DNA from: Metopolophium dirhodum
Taxonomy: Eukaryota; Arthropoda; Insecta; Hemiptera; Aphididae
Assembly (NCBI RefSeq): GCF_019925205.1
Contig: NC_083565.1
Span: 35,120,241-35,184,240 of the forward strand
Reading direction: 5' to 3'
DNA length: 64,000 bases
Position numbers and translations under genes: made by a program. Below are positions 1 through 9,883 of this stretch, piece by piece (within the stretch, counting starts at the first letter, position 1; every line of letters starts with the position of its first letter). The notes below the pieces were generated by a model. That model saw only the letters and a list, made by a program, of their open reading frames with translations. It was not told the DNA's origin and did not search any database.

Positions 1-51
1 ACAATTTATTAATGTAAGAACAATGTAATCTATACTATTACTAGCAGACCC

Positions 52-69
52 GGCGAACTCCGTTTCGCC
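52..69 (-). terminator. Helitron 3' terminal hairpin
   Basis: Six-base stem GGCGAA/TTCGCC with a six-base loop, 11 nt from the CTAG terminus of the inner Helitron. In this transposon class such a hairpin acts as the stop signal for rolling-circle strand transfer. Confidence 0.75.
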
Positions 70-227
70 ACCAGATTCGTTTTATGTAACATTTCGTTTG
101 GTGATTTAAAGATAAAGAAAAAAAATTTTTTTTGTTATATATTTGAAAAGGAAAATATTTATTTCATTTCACAACAGTAATAAATTCATTTCAATTACCT
201 ACTAAAATGAAGTGTTATTTAATTGTT

Positions 228-3080
228 TCATTGTAGTGCTCTTTGGTAAACCACATTTTTTGTTTTTTGGTCTGACGTTAACACAAACAAAGCGGATGGT
301 TTCCCAACTCGTGAACACGCAACGTATAACTGTCCATGTGAAAAACAATGATTTTCCAAATTTATCCCGCAAACACTAAGCGATTGGCCTTGCGACTTAT
401 TAATTGTCATTGCGAACGCAAGGCGAACTGGGAATTGCAATCGTTTGAAGTCAAACGGAAGATCAGTCGGAATCATTGGTATTCGAGGAATACATACATT
501 TTCACCTGCGTACTTTCCGTTAATAATGGTTGCCTCAATTAAATTCGGCATAAGTCTCTTTACCGAAAGTCGAGTACCGTTGCAAAGTCGCGGTGGATTC
601 AAATTACGCAGTATCAAAATAACTGTACCAACTTTCAGTTGCAAGTTATGTGGTGGAAATCCTGGTATCTCCAGAGAGTTCAAAAACTCCGTTGGATAAT
701 TTACTACATCATCGGGATTTGTTATTGAATCAACGGATTTGTATGTCACCAAATCGCCAGCAATTTTTGATTGAATGGTGAAATTCAGTGCGTGGACATC
801 ATTATTCTTTGCTGCAAGAATTGCTCGTTGACTTAACCAAGCATAATTCTTATAATTCTCACTAATGTTTGGGAAAACATTTTCAATAAGAACTAATTGA
901 GTGTCTACAAATCGGCAAAAGTCGTTGGTAAGAGTAATTAATCCAGATGTCGCATCAACTGGGACTTTTCCATTTCCAAGATCTAACAATTGTTTGGAAA
1001 ATTGTGCAGCACTTTGATCATTTTGAAGTTGAACTCTCATATTAGTGGTTAGCGATAATGTTTTTACGTTATTCCATAAAGGTGATGCCTTTAGGCAAGC
1101 ATTCAATTCATCTGCAGGCGTTCCACGGGGAACTACTGGCAACGTCTGCCTGAAATCGCCTGCCAACAATATCATCAAGCCGCCAAAGATGTTGTTATTT
1201 CTCCGAAGATCCTTCAGTGTGAAGTTAAGTGCTTCAAGTGATTTCTTATGTGCCATTGTGCACTCATCCCAAACAATGAGCTTGCATTGCATTAACAATT
1301 TTCCCATTGCACTGGATCGGGAAATATTGCACGTTGGAGTATCAATTGTGTTTAAATTGAGTGGCAACTTAAGCGCAGAATGTGCAGTACGACCGCCATC
1401 TAGAAGAGTCGCCGCAATTCCAGATGATGCTAACGCCAAAGCTATGTCACATCTTGATCGAATAGTGGCCAAAATCAATGAAATGACAAATGTTTTCCCT
1501 GTTCCTCCAGGTGCATCCAGGAAGAATAGACCACCAGTATTATTGTCCACCGCTTGCATTAATGTTTTGTATACTTGTTTTTGCTGTTCATTCAGCAACG
1601 GAACATTATTTCTAACGAATTCCTGCAATGTATCAACATTGTATTGCAGCTCTCGATTTAATTCTTGGTTGAATGCATCGTGCATCGATCGATTTGGCGC
1701 AATCATTCCTACTTCAATCAGTAGCTTGTTTGCAATAGTCAAGCATTGATCCTCAATCAGAATCAATCCTTCATTGTAGATTTCATCGGTTATTTGGATG
1801 TCAGGATTATTCGTTTGAATACGCAAGCGATGCAAGATATCTTCACATATGGCGGCTTTGTATTTGTTCCATAACTGAATTGGTTGTGAAGGAAAACATG
1901 TGGTGATGATAATTGCGAACAGCGTTCGTATTTGGTACGCATTTGATGAAACAACTGAATCTGCAAGTGTTAAATCCCAATGAGAATCGTTCTCCAGCAA
2001 ACCCAATAGTTGACATGCTTCTCGATATGTTTGGCATTGGTGGCCATTCACTGTTTTCAAATGCGCAAATGATTTCGGTCCACGTACATTTACTAACAGC
2101 AGTCGCAAATAAAAACATTCATCGTTTCTAGGATGAACAGTGTACATACGACCTAGTGCATCAGTTGAAAACACCTGTGGCCAGTCTGGAACTGGGGTTC
2201 CTTGTTTGCGACGTTGGAATTTCTTTGTTGATTGATTCCAAGTGTAATACTTGGGCTTTTCAACGTACATCAGCGTCGCTGCGAATGGATCTGCTTCACA
2301 CATTGCAAAGAAGCTAGTCAATGTTGTCGATGGTGGTCTCTCAGCTCGTTGTGCCGCATTAGCCTCAGTGAAGTAAACTCTTTGGCCATTTTCCAAATGC
2401 ACTGCTAAATGTACAACTGTGGGATATCTTTCATGAATTTGAAATGACAATAATCGCCACAGTGCTTCATTAGTACTTACGTATCTGCCCATTTGGAAGT
2501 TGCTGATTTCGTCATTCACATTTTCCGACGCAATACCAAACACAGCCATGTCGCTGCCTTTTGTGACGTACTTGCACAAATATTTGATTGATTTGGCCGA
2601 ATGACAACTCTCAACGTTTGCATGTGTTTCGAAAATTCGTGATAGCAGCGGGCAATATGGTACAATGAATTCATTTCCGATCTCAATCTCTTGATTTTGA
2701 ACTTTAACTTTGATAGTTCGACCGTTATCTTCTTTTGAACGCCGACGATAAACTGGATATCCATCGTTCCCTGTGACTGTTTCAGCAACTAACGGTCGCG
2801 GATATCGTTTTGTGCACTTTCCATCAGCCATGCAAGGCGATAATGGATTTAATGCACCGCACGGTCCATGCACCATCTGTGTCGTCACAATGTCGTGTAG
2901 ACGGGGATCAGTGACTGGATCAGGAATTTCAGCTGATATGATGTCATCCACTTCATTTGAATGTAATTTGTTCAGCAACCAAATTAGGATATGAGCATGC
3001 GGTAGTCCACGCTTCTGCCATTCCACCGAGTACATATAACAACGTGTGTCACCAAAAACTCGATACTTAGTACCTTGTAT
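228..3080 (-). CDS. Helitron Rep/helicase, main exon (HUH endonuclease plus PIF1-type helicase)
   Basis: Encodes most of a Helitron transposase, which nicks DNA, joins strands and unwinds them during rolling-circle transposition. Residues are counted in the 954-residue open frame beginning at 3,092. The HUH motif is PHAHIL (H32, H34). The paired catalytic tyrosines lie in KYLCKYVTKG (Y171, Y175). A PIF1/RecD-type helicase follows, with Walker A GGTGKT near residue 530, Walker B WDE near 607, and the family C-terminal YVACSRVGKPSALFVL before the stop. I place the exon start at 3,080, after a TTACAG acceptor, so that it joins the upstream exon in frame as CK|IQG. The open frame itself has no convincing ATG at its start. 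Relative to the family, roughly 300 residues between IQG and the segment just before the HUH motif are missing. There are no stops or frameshifts, so decay is recent or selection persisted. Confidence 0.85.
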   Translation of the reverse strand: MQGTKYRVFGDTRCYMYSVEWQKRGLPHAHILIWLLNKLHSNEVDDIISAEIPDPVTDPRLHDIVTTQMVHGPCGALNPLSPCMADGKCTKRYPRPLVAETVTGNDGYPVYRRRSKEDNGRTIKVKVQNQEIEIGNEFIVPYCPLLSRIFETHANVESCHSAKSIKYLCKYVTKGSDMAVFGIASENVNDEISNFQMGRYVSTNEALWRLLSFQIHERYPTVVHLAVHLENGQRVYFTEANAAQRAERPPSTTLTSFFAMCEADPFAATLMYVEKPKYYTWNQSTKKFQRRKQGTPVPDWPQVFSTDALGRMYTVHPRNDECFYLRLLLVNVRGPKSFAHLKTVNGHQCQTYREACQLLGLLENDSHWDLTLADSVVSSNAYQIRTLFAIIITTCFPSQPIQLWNKYKAAICEDILHRLRIQTNNPDIQITDEIYNEGLILIEDQCLTIANKLLIEVGMIAPNRSMHDAFNQELNRELQYNVDTLQEFVRNNVPLLNEQQKQVYKTLMQAVDNNTGGLFFLDAPGGTGKTFVISLILATIRSRCDIALALASSGIAATLLDGGRTAHSALKLPLNLNTIDTPTCNISRSSAMGKLLMQCKLIVWDECTMAHKKSLEALNFTLKDLRRNNNIFGGLMILLAGDFRQTLPVVPRGTPADELNACLKASPLWNNVKTLSLTTNMRVQLQNDQSAAQFSKQLLDLGNGKVPVDATSGLITLTNDFCRFVDTQLVLIENVFPNISENYKNYAWLSQRAILAAKNNDVHALNFTIQSKIAGDLVTYKSVDSITNPDDVVNYPTEFLNSLEIPGFPPHNLQLKVGTVILILRNLNPPRLCNGTRLSVKRLMPNLIEATIINGKYAGENVCIPRIPMIPTDLPFDFKRLQFPVRLAFAMTINKSQGQSLSVCGINLENHCFSHGQLYVACSRVGKPSALFVLTSDQKTKNVVYQRALQ

Positions 3081-3211
3081 CTGTAATTGCAAATAATCAT
3101 TAAAATTTGTTCATGAATACATTGTAAATCGTGTGATGGTGTAGTGTGTGGTGTATATGAAGTTGTTATGTGTTGCAATTATGTGTTGGTTATGTGTGTT
3201 GTATCTTTTAC
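3081..3211 (-). other. Probable intron in the Helitron Rep gene
   Basis: 131 nt between the two Rep frames, with a good donor (CAAG|GTAAAAG) and acceptor (AATTACAG|ATAC). Both flanking codons are complete, so splicing gives one frame of about 1,110 residues. Inferred from sequence only. Confidence 0.55.
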
Positions 3212-3691
3212 CTTGCAAGTCGGCATGAAGCCGCCTTCTCGAATGATATTAGCTCCAAAGGAAGTCATGCGAAAGCAGTTATTGTATTCAAGGATGTGTT
3301 GAAGAAAATGGCTGGAATCGGGATCACTTCCATCAAACAATGTTTTCAGTGGCTGTGGTGGTGTAAGTAATGGATCCAGTTTGACTTTTCCACTTGCCCA
3401 GCACAATCCAACCGTTTCTCTTTTGAACTTTAACGCATTGCAATATCGGCATATAGTCGTCATTCGTCCAATATCCAAATTTTCATCATCACTGTAGTTC
3501 GCAGTGGGATCATATTGGAATGCCAAGCGATTGTATGATGCCAATGATCTTCGTGTGCTCACGCGATGTCTCAATCGGTCATTTTCTCTTATTATATTTT
3601 GTCTTTCTTCTCTTAAGTTCCTTGAATAGACTTGTTGCTGGCTTGCATGTCTTGTGCGGCGGCCGATGTTCGCACGTCGTTCTCTAGGCAT
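3212..3691 (-). CDS. Helitron Rep/helicase, N-terminal exon
   Basis: Starts with ATG at 3,691 and encodes the basic N-terminus (MPRERRANIGRRTRHASQQQ) followed by the cysteine-containing N-terminal segment of Helitron proteins: CRYC at about residue 82, then GLCWASGKVKLDPLLTPP and a SFGANI-type segment. If not spliced, the frame runs ten codons past the proposed donor at 3,212 to a stop at 3,179. With splicing it enters the main exon in frame. The cysteine cluster may be the N-terminal zinc-binding module of these Reps. That role is from family knowledge, not provable here. Confidence 0.72.
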
Positions 3692-4045
3692 TTTGGACTA
3701 TGGACAGAGTGTTGAATTTAACTTCAAATGCACGATCCACATAATTTACACTGAGCTTAAATGAAATTAACTGAGCAGAGAATAATGACTATCTGTCAAA
3801 CACTTTATCACGCACCGTTGCTATTGGTTTGAAGTACATGCTATGTATAATAGATGGCGCTGTATGTGAAAAACGATTTCCCCACTTTTCTGTTGAATTT
3901 TTCCTGAATTTTCCAGAATTTTCTTTGCTATAAACCTCACGGAGCCCAAGACCTTTCCAACGAATGCAAAACCGTGGAAATCGGTTCGTGCGTTCTGGAG
4001 TTATAGCGTCAGGGAGGAAAACCGGACTTATTTTTATATAATAGA
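3692..4045 (-). other. 5' subterminal region of the inner Helitron
   Basis: Non-coding leader between the Rep start codon and the TC terminus. It contains the conserved subterminal stretch seen in many arthropod Helitrons (for example CGAACCGATTTCCACGG on the minus strand near 3,975-3,991). A promoter for the Rep gene would be expected here, but no clear TATA box is assignable. Confidence 0.55.
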
Positions 4046-4317
4046 TATAAAGAGGAGTTGTTAGTTACCGTTGTTGAGGGTAATCTCTGGAAATATACTG
4101 AACCGCTTTCGAAAATTCTTTCATCAATAGAAAGCCACATTATTTGTGAGTGTCGTACGCTAATTTAAAAAGGGCATTGATCACCGCCGGTAGGTGCTCA
4201 AACAGGAATTTCGAGATTTACGATAGAAATTTTTGTTTATCAATGGTTGCTATGGTTTATAGGAGTTGAGAATAATATTTATTAATTATTATTTTTTTTT
4301 AATTTGAATATTAATGG

Positions 4318-4485
4318 AGCGTCTCAATCAGTCGATGTTACGATCAGACGTGTACATTCACTTGCGTGACGCCATCGCTACGTGGCCAACATTGGTTGTT
4401 TGACCATTTTCTCTATGATGCATTCAATCGCGAATTGCAACGGGAGCAAGACTATGGTCGAGATGAGCTGGCCGAAAGAGTCTAA
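4318..4485 (+). pseudogene. Rep and helicase codon remnants in the outer Helitron
   Basis: Plus-strand translation from about 4,323 gives RLNQSMLRSDVYIHLRDAI, the conserved central Rep segment. From about 4,410 it gives LYDAFNRELQREQDYG, which matches the DAFNQELNREL stretch just before Walker A in the inner element. Most of the gene between them is deleted and stops follow both pieces. This shows the small outer element is derived from an autonomous Helitron. Confidence 0.7.
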
Positions 4486-4583
4486 CACGTGTTTGGCTCT
4501 TTTGCTCATAATTAAAACGTTTTTCACAATTTTTTAAAGGGTTGTCATTTTTTGAGGGCAACTAAGTGCACAGGGCCAGCTAG

Positions 4584-6060
4584 TAATGTAATAAAAATGT
4601 AATTATGTACCTGACCGCGTGGTATCAACCTGTTGACGTAGACCGTAGACGCCGTTCGTGTCGTAGATCCGCTGTGGTAATCGTCAGTATGCAGTAGCGT
4701 TTACTAGCTGGTGCCCTCCGCTAGCTCACTTTTCTCCTCTAAAAATATTAGCTAAAGTTAGTGTGGTCTATTAAAGTTTTGATGGGTGGAGTGGAGTGGA
4801 GTGGTATGGGGTTACCCCGCAAAATGTTTGTCCACTATACTCCGCTTGTCTAAACTTTAAGTACTTATAACTCATAAACTACTAGTCCTAAATTCGTAAG
4901 CGAACACCAATTACCTTCAGTTATACCCTGAATCATGTTTGTGAATAACATTTTTTGTCAATGACTTATTTATAACCATATGAAAACTTTATTTTTAAAC
5001 TTTATAGTTAAAGAGAAAAGTGTTTGAAATCTTTATTAATTGTACTATCATACTTTTCATATTTGTCTTATTTATAGTTCAATTGTATTTTAAAATTTAG
5101 AAATATATGACCAATGTGTTGTAATTTATTGCTATACTTGCAGCAGTTAAATTGTACATACAAAATAAGAAATTCTTACTAAGTAAGCAGAAATAAATTA
5201 TAATATTATAGTATAAGATGTAAGGCATATAAAACAATTAAAACGTTTTGTTTTTAATGTCTATGGATATAACAGAACTTTAAATTAAATCATATGATTA
5301 ATATGTTAATTTTAACTTTTTAACTTAAGTCTTACCTTTTGGCTTTTTTTATTTACATTTTATTATGATTAAAACGCAGATTTGTATGCGTTTGCATATT
5401 TATTCTGGTTGATGGTATGATATGTAAAGTGAGCACAGAATTTGTCTCATGACCTTAACGATTTAAACTATCAAACCATTGGTCTGCATATTTTGACAAC
5501 CAACTCATTTTTTCATTTTAAAGATTTGTTTTAGGATTTAAATTGCATTTTTCTGTTTTTTTAGACATTTTTGAATTAATTAATATTGCGATATTGACAA
5601 AAGAAATATACTTGAGAACTCGCATTGTTTTCTTATAACATATGCTTCTTTATTTCTATATGCTTTCTTGAAATCATTTCAGTTGTGGCATTTTAATTTT
5701 GAATATGTTTATTGCTGACTTGTTTTGAGCTGTTTACGATAATACTCAGTTTCCAACTATTTTGAATGCTTTATTTCAATGCAAATATTATATTGAAAAA
5801 AAAATGCTTTATGCAGTCAACAGGTTTATAGGATCAAAATGGCCTGAACCAATGTGATCACATTGAGCGGTACTCACTGTATTGTTTGTGACGATATAAT
5901 TATTATTTTACTATGAAAATATAGTATAGGTAGATGTATAGTGTTTAAACTTATTTACTTTATCTATGCTATCTATATATTTTATTTATATACTATAGCT
6001 ATAGAATATACAATATACCAGCTACTTATGTACTTTTTCTTTATAGTCTATGCACGCACT
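4584..6060. other. Unassigned AT-rich DNA
   Basis: No credible gene. Around 4,766-4,860 there is a GGAGT-repeat stretch beginning ATTAAAGTTTTGATGGGTGG and closing with ACTTTAAGTACTTATAACT. A close relative of its first part occurs at about 10,030 in the foldback element, so this is probably a small dispersed repeat. The rest is low-complexity AT-rich sequence. Confidence 0.5.
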
Positions 6061-6320
6061 GATATAATAATAATAATAATATTTATTGTCACCAAATTAT
6101 AACAATTACAAACAATTTATGAGTAACAAAACAAAACAAAAAATTACATTAAAATACATTGGTTCTCTTTTCAAAAGCTGAGCTTGTGCTGAAAAGAGGA
6201 AGTTGTGATACAGATTTAGATATTATTGATTATGATCGTTATTGACAATTAATAAAGCAAAAAATAGAATAAAATAAATAGGTAGAGTATGCACAAGAAA
6301 GACAATAAAAGAAAGGATAA
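6061..6320 (-). repeat. Probable LINE 3' end
   Basis: Read on the minus strand, the segment ends in ATAATTTGGTGACAATAAAT followed by a (TAT/ATT)n tail, the layout of a non-LTR retrotransposon 3' end. The upstream part includes a small hairpin (CTCTTTTC ... GAAAAGAG, 6,165-6,198). No coding part remains. Confidence 0.4.
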
Positions 6321-6779
6321 AGAACAATTAGTAGTTGCATTATAAAGGCTATATCCTATATGATATTTATATATAATCGTAAGTAAATAAAATGTTAAGA
6401 TACCATATTCTGTGGATTATAATATACTGGTATAATTAGAAGATTAAATAGAATTATTTGATAATAGTAATTAATTTTAACACGAATTTAACTATCAACA
6501 GTGAAAAATAATATTAATTAATTTCTAAATTAAAGTATAGATTATTGAAACAGAGCATTATTTATATATTTTTTATACATCTTGAAACTCTTAAAGTTAT
6601 GAATATTAAAATTATAAATAGTACAGTATTGAATGAATATAAAATCAATAATTAAAAATAATACAGCCGGGGTGCATGGCTTATAAAAAGGAATTCGTTC
6701 CGTTCCTTAAAAAAAAAATAATTCGTTCCCTTGGAAAATTAACGAGTTATTTTTTTAGTTCCAAATAAAATAAAAATTC
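6321..6779. other. Unassigned AT-rich DNA
   Basis: No gene seen. A short imperfect duplication of AATTCGTTCC occurs near 6,691 and 6,721, otherwise low-complexity sequence. Confidence 0.4.
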
Positions 6780-6829
6780 TTATTTAATCATTTATATATT
6801 TTTTTTATAGGCATATACTTCTTTAATTT

Positions 6830-8425
6830 TAGATTCTGAGCGAAGCGATAAATGTATTGATTTTGCAATGATGTGTGTTTTTTTTTCATATTTTTTTTGT
6901 GTCTGTCATCACCTTTTAGGACAGTAAAAGTGCTTGGATTTTCTTCAACAGTAACTTTTCTGATATGAAAGTGAATCTAGTTGGTACTTTGGGGGGGTCA
7001 AAAGTAAAAATTTCCCAGTAGTTTTCAAAAGCGACATGAAAAACTAAAGACAGATTAAGGAACAACGAGAATTTTACACAAAATCTATTTTCGAGAAAAT
7101 CGATTTTGGGGTTTATTGCAACTCAAAAACAAATGTACCGTAGGTACATGAAATTTTGACTGAATGTTATTATAATATTATCATTTTCTAGACACCATAA
7201 CATTTTCCAAATATTTTGACTTATTTTGAGCTGTTTACGTACATTTTCAGTTTTCGTTTTTTTTTAGTTTTTTTTTCTGTGGATGTCAATAAAACTTTAT
7301 TTGTCGGGTAATAAAAGCTTTAAAATTTAATACAAGGCTCCTAATATATTGTTACTATGATATTTGAAAAATATTAAAAATCATTAGTCACAGTTTTTTA
7401 TTTATAAGCATTTAAAGTTCAAATATTGACAAAATACGGAAAAATCACGAAAATTTGCAAATTATTTTGAGTTAGAAATTCATAAAAAATTTTCTTTTTA
7501 AATCTAAGATTTGAAAATGTAATATAAGATTACTCATAAGTTTGTCTACCTTAATCAAAAAAAAAATGTCTACATTAAACTTAAATTAAATTTTTATGAG
7601 CGTCTGAAATTTATATTTTTACAACATTTGATATTCATTCGATTTCTCATGTAACAATTTTCTTATTTTATTGTAATTAAAAAACGAATGACTGTAGATA
7701 CTTGAAAATTTCACTGAAGTTTGTATTAGCATTTTCTATTCCCGATATTTATAAAATAAATTGACTTTTTTTGAGTTGTTTACAGACATAGTCAGTTTTC
7801 AATTTTTTTATTTTTTTTTTCTATAAATATCAATAAAATTGTATTTGTTGGGTAAAAAAGCGTGAAAATTTAATATAAGGCTCCTGATATATCGTTCTAA
7901 TAGCAGTTGAAAAATATTAAAAATACATAGGCACAACTTTTTTTATAAGCATTTAAAGTTCGAATTTTGAAAAAATTTATCAAATTTAAAACTTAATAAT
8001 TATTTTGTTGTTAAAAATGTATACAATGTTCAAATTTTATAGCTAAGGATTGAATATTTAAATCAAGGCTCCACGTAAATAGGTAAATCAATTTCTATAC
8101 CTACTTGATAATATTTTCAAAATAATTTGACTCGGTTTAGCTGTTTACAGATTTTTTTTTTATTGTTAATTCGCTTCAACAACAAATACGTTATTAGCGT
8201 ATAGAAGTATTATTTTTTAATTACAATTTCTTTTTCTTTAAATGTTAAATGTTATCGTCATTATCGATACATATTAATAATGCTAAAAACAAGAAACAAC
8301 ATTTTACTGTGTTAACAGAATAAATTTATTACATTATGATTTAATGAAAAGTTATCAAACAATTTATGTTGAATGAATGAGTGATTATTACAATTTTGAT
8401 AATAGTCAGGCTACAGCCCTCTTAA
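6830..8425. repeat. Long AT-rich repeat element with internal tandem units
   Basis: Begins with TTAGATTCTGAGCGAAGCGA (6,830), also found at 23,849 in the TTAA-flanked MITE. It ends at 8,411-8,425 with the inverted form of the same MITE terminus (TTAAGAGGGCTGTAG on the minus strand). Inside are diverged direct repeats. The block from 7,100 to 7,440 recurs from about 7,645 to 7,985, offset about 546 bp (shared AAGGCTCCT at 7,333 and 7,877, TGAG(C/T)TGTTTAC at 7,227 and 7,773), with a third partial copy near 8,060-8,160. No transposase was seen, so it is a large non-autonomous element. The left boundary is not resolved. Confidence 0.6.
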
Positions 8426-8874
8426 CTGTTTATTTGTATTCTAGAACTTGAGCATTTTAACGAGTTACATAGTACAATCATAATCGATTAATCTTTTGTT
8501 TTCAGCCCTGCGGTTGATACCTACTAACCAGTAACTGCATATTATAATATAATACCATATTGGTTAATGATTATAAATACTATAGTACCTACGACCTACC
8601 TATTGGCTATTTATATATTATAATCAACGCTAATTAATAATATACATAATAAATAATAATATGTAGGCACCTAGTAAGTAATAACGAAGTATTACAAGTT
8701 GACAGTTATAGTCGCTATCGACACACTAATACACACTAATAAGGCATAAGTAAATAAGTGATAATGTGATATCGCATTATAATATTATAGTCAACATGAT
8801 TTCGACCTAATAATAATATTATAGCGTAGGTATATATGATAATGTAGACGTATAGTCGACGCTTATATATTATA
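8426..8874. other. Unassigned AT-rich DNA
   Basis: Low-complexity sequence with many TAATAT and TAGGTA stretches. No gene or element was recognised. Confidence 0.4.
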
Positions 8875-9302
8875 CTAGCTGATCCTGTGCACTTCGTTGC
8901 CCGTTAAATGTACCAATTTATATGACTCAAACTTTGTTCAATTCGTTATTTAATATTTGGTGTACGGTGTTCAAAATTTATCTTAACTTTTCTGTTGCCT
9001 GGAATAAAAATTCTGATTCGCAGTAGTATATTATCAGGTAGGCAATCTACCTGCGGTAGATCGCGGACCGAGTGCGGTTTGTACGTAAGTGTATGATTTA
9101 ACTCTAAAGTATCAAAGTTATACCAAGTTTATTTGGATATAATACGGTGGATTAATGTAATCAATTAATACATAATCCTATAACCTAACCCAACCGTACT
9201 AAATTCCGACGAATAAAAAAACCAAATTTAACACTTTTTATAAATTAGCCTATCTTCTTCCCAGAAATCTGCACACAAACATTAATTTATATATAATATA
9301 GG
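8875..9302 (-). mobile_element. Helitron 3' end, first of two in tandem
   Basis: On the minus strand this closes with GGGCAACGAAGTGCACAGG then ATCAGCTAG (8,875) followed by T, a textbook Helitron 3' terminus, closely resembling the outer element at 4,583. No matching 5' end was found before the next Helitron end begins at 9,303. It may share the 5' end at 9,879 or have lost its own. Confidence 0.68.
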
Positions 9303-9879
9303 CTAAGCTGATCCTGTACACTTTGTGGCCCGTAAAAAATGACAACTCTTAAACAAATTGTGATTGTTCAACTCCTTTTTGGTGTAACTCAATGCAGTAA
9401 GTGCTACTCAGCCACCCTGGTAGGTAATGTGTGAAAATTCGATTTGATGCATGCTTGTACCTGATCTGCCCGATTAACCAATAGCAACCAATAATAAATA
9501 AATACTATTTCAATTAATTATTTCTCCTATAACCATCGATAGCAACCATTTATAAACAGATATTTCCATCGTAAATCTCAAAATCCCTGTTTGAGTGAGC
9601 GCTTCTATTAATTGATCGTAGCGTGATGTTATATAGCCTATAGCCTTCCTCGATGAATGGACTGTCCAACAAAAAAATAATTTTTCAATTCGAACCAGTA
9701 TAGCCCCTTAACCCCCTTTCAGTCCCTTACAGCCCTTTTTTAGTATTAAAAAGTAACCTATGTTTTTTCTCAGTGCCTAAACTATCTATGTACCAAATTT
9801 CATTTAAATCGGTTCAGTAGTTTCGGAGCCTATTAAATACAAACAATCAAATCTTTCCTCTTTATAATATTAGTATAGA
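9303..9879 (-). mobile_element. Short non-autonomous Helitron
   Basis: A 577-bp minus-strand element. Its 5' end is TCTATACTAATATTATAAAG starting at 9,879, with A before it. The typical subterminal text follows, including GGCTCCGAAACTACTGAACC near 9,830. The 3' end at 9,303 is slightly degraded (GATCAGCTTAG instead of GATCAGCTAG). A block at 9,533-9,600 is the reverse complement of sequence at 4,190-4,260 in the outer Helitron, so the two are relatives. Coding capacity is nil. Confidence 0.72.
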
Positions 9880-9883
9880 TTAT

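Larger units (their letters stand above)
41..4045 (-). mobile_element. Inner Helitron with Rep/helicase coding sequence
   Basis: A 4,005-bp rolling-circle transposon on the minus strand. Its 5' end is TC at 4,045-4,044 after A. Its 3' end is CTAG at 44-41 followed by T. An 18-nt palindrome (GGCGAA, six-base loop, TTCGCC; plus coordinates 52-69) sits 11 nt inside the 3' terminus, which is standard Helitron architecture. It carries a two-part Rep/helicase gene (228-3,691). Autonomous elements of this family are usually longer. A central stretch of the Rep region is missing here, so activity is uncertain despite long open frames. It is inserted precisely between A and T in the 5' end of another Helitron. 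Confidence 0.88.
29..4583 (+). mobile_element. Outer non-autonomous Helitron, split by an inner Helitron
   Basis: Bases 29-40 and 4,046-4,583 together form one short plus-strand Helitron. It starts TC (29-30) just after an A. The joined left end reads TCTATACTATTA then TATAAAGAGGAG, the 5' end typical of arthropod Helitrons. It ends CTAG (4,580-4,583) followed by T, preceded by a hairpin (GTTGTC 4,541-4,546 with GGCAAC 4,557-4,562) about 20 nt from the terminus. Without the insert the element is about 550 bp. It still contains small in-frame remnants of Rep and helicase coding sequence near 4,330-4,480, so it is a deletion derivative of an autonomous element and cannot move by itself. Helitrons insert between A and T without target duplication, and both flanks agree with that. 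Confidence 0.82.

Noticed and set aside
1045..1749. 234-codon plus-strand ORF inside the Helitron
   Set aside because: Exact antisense shadow of the helicase coding sequence, with no motif of its own.
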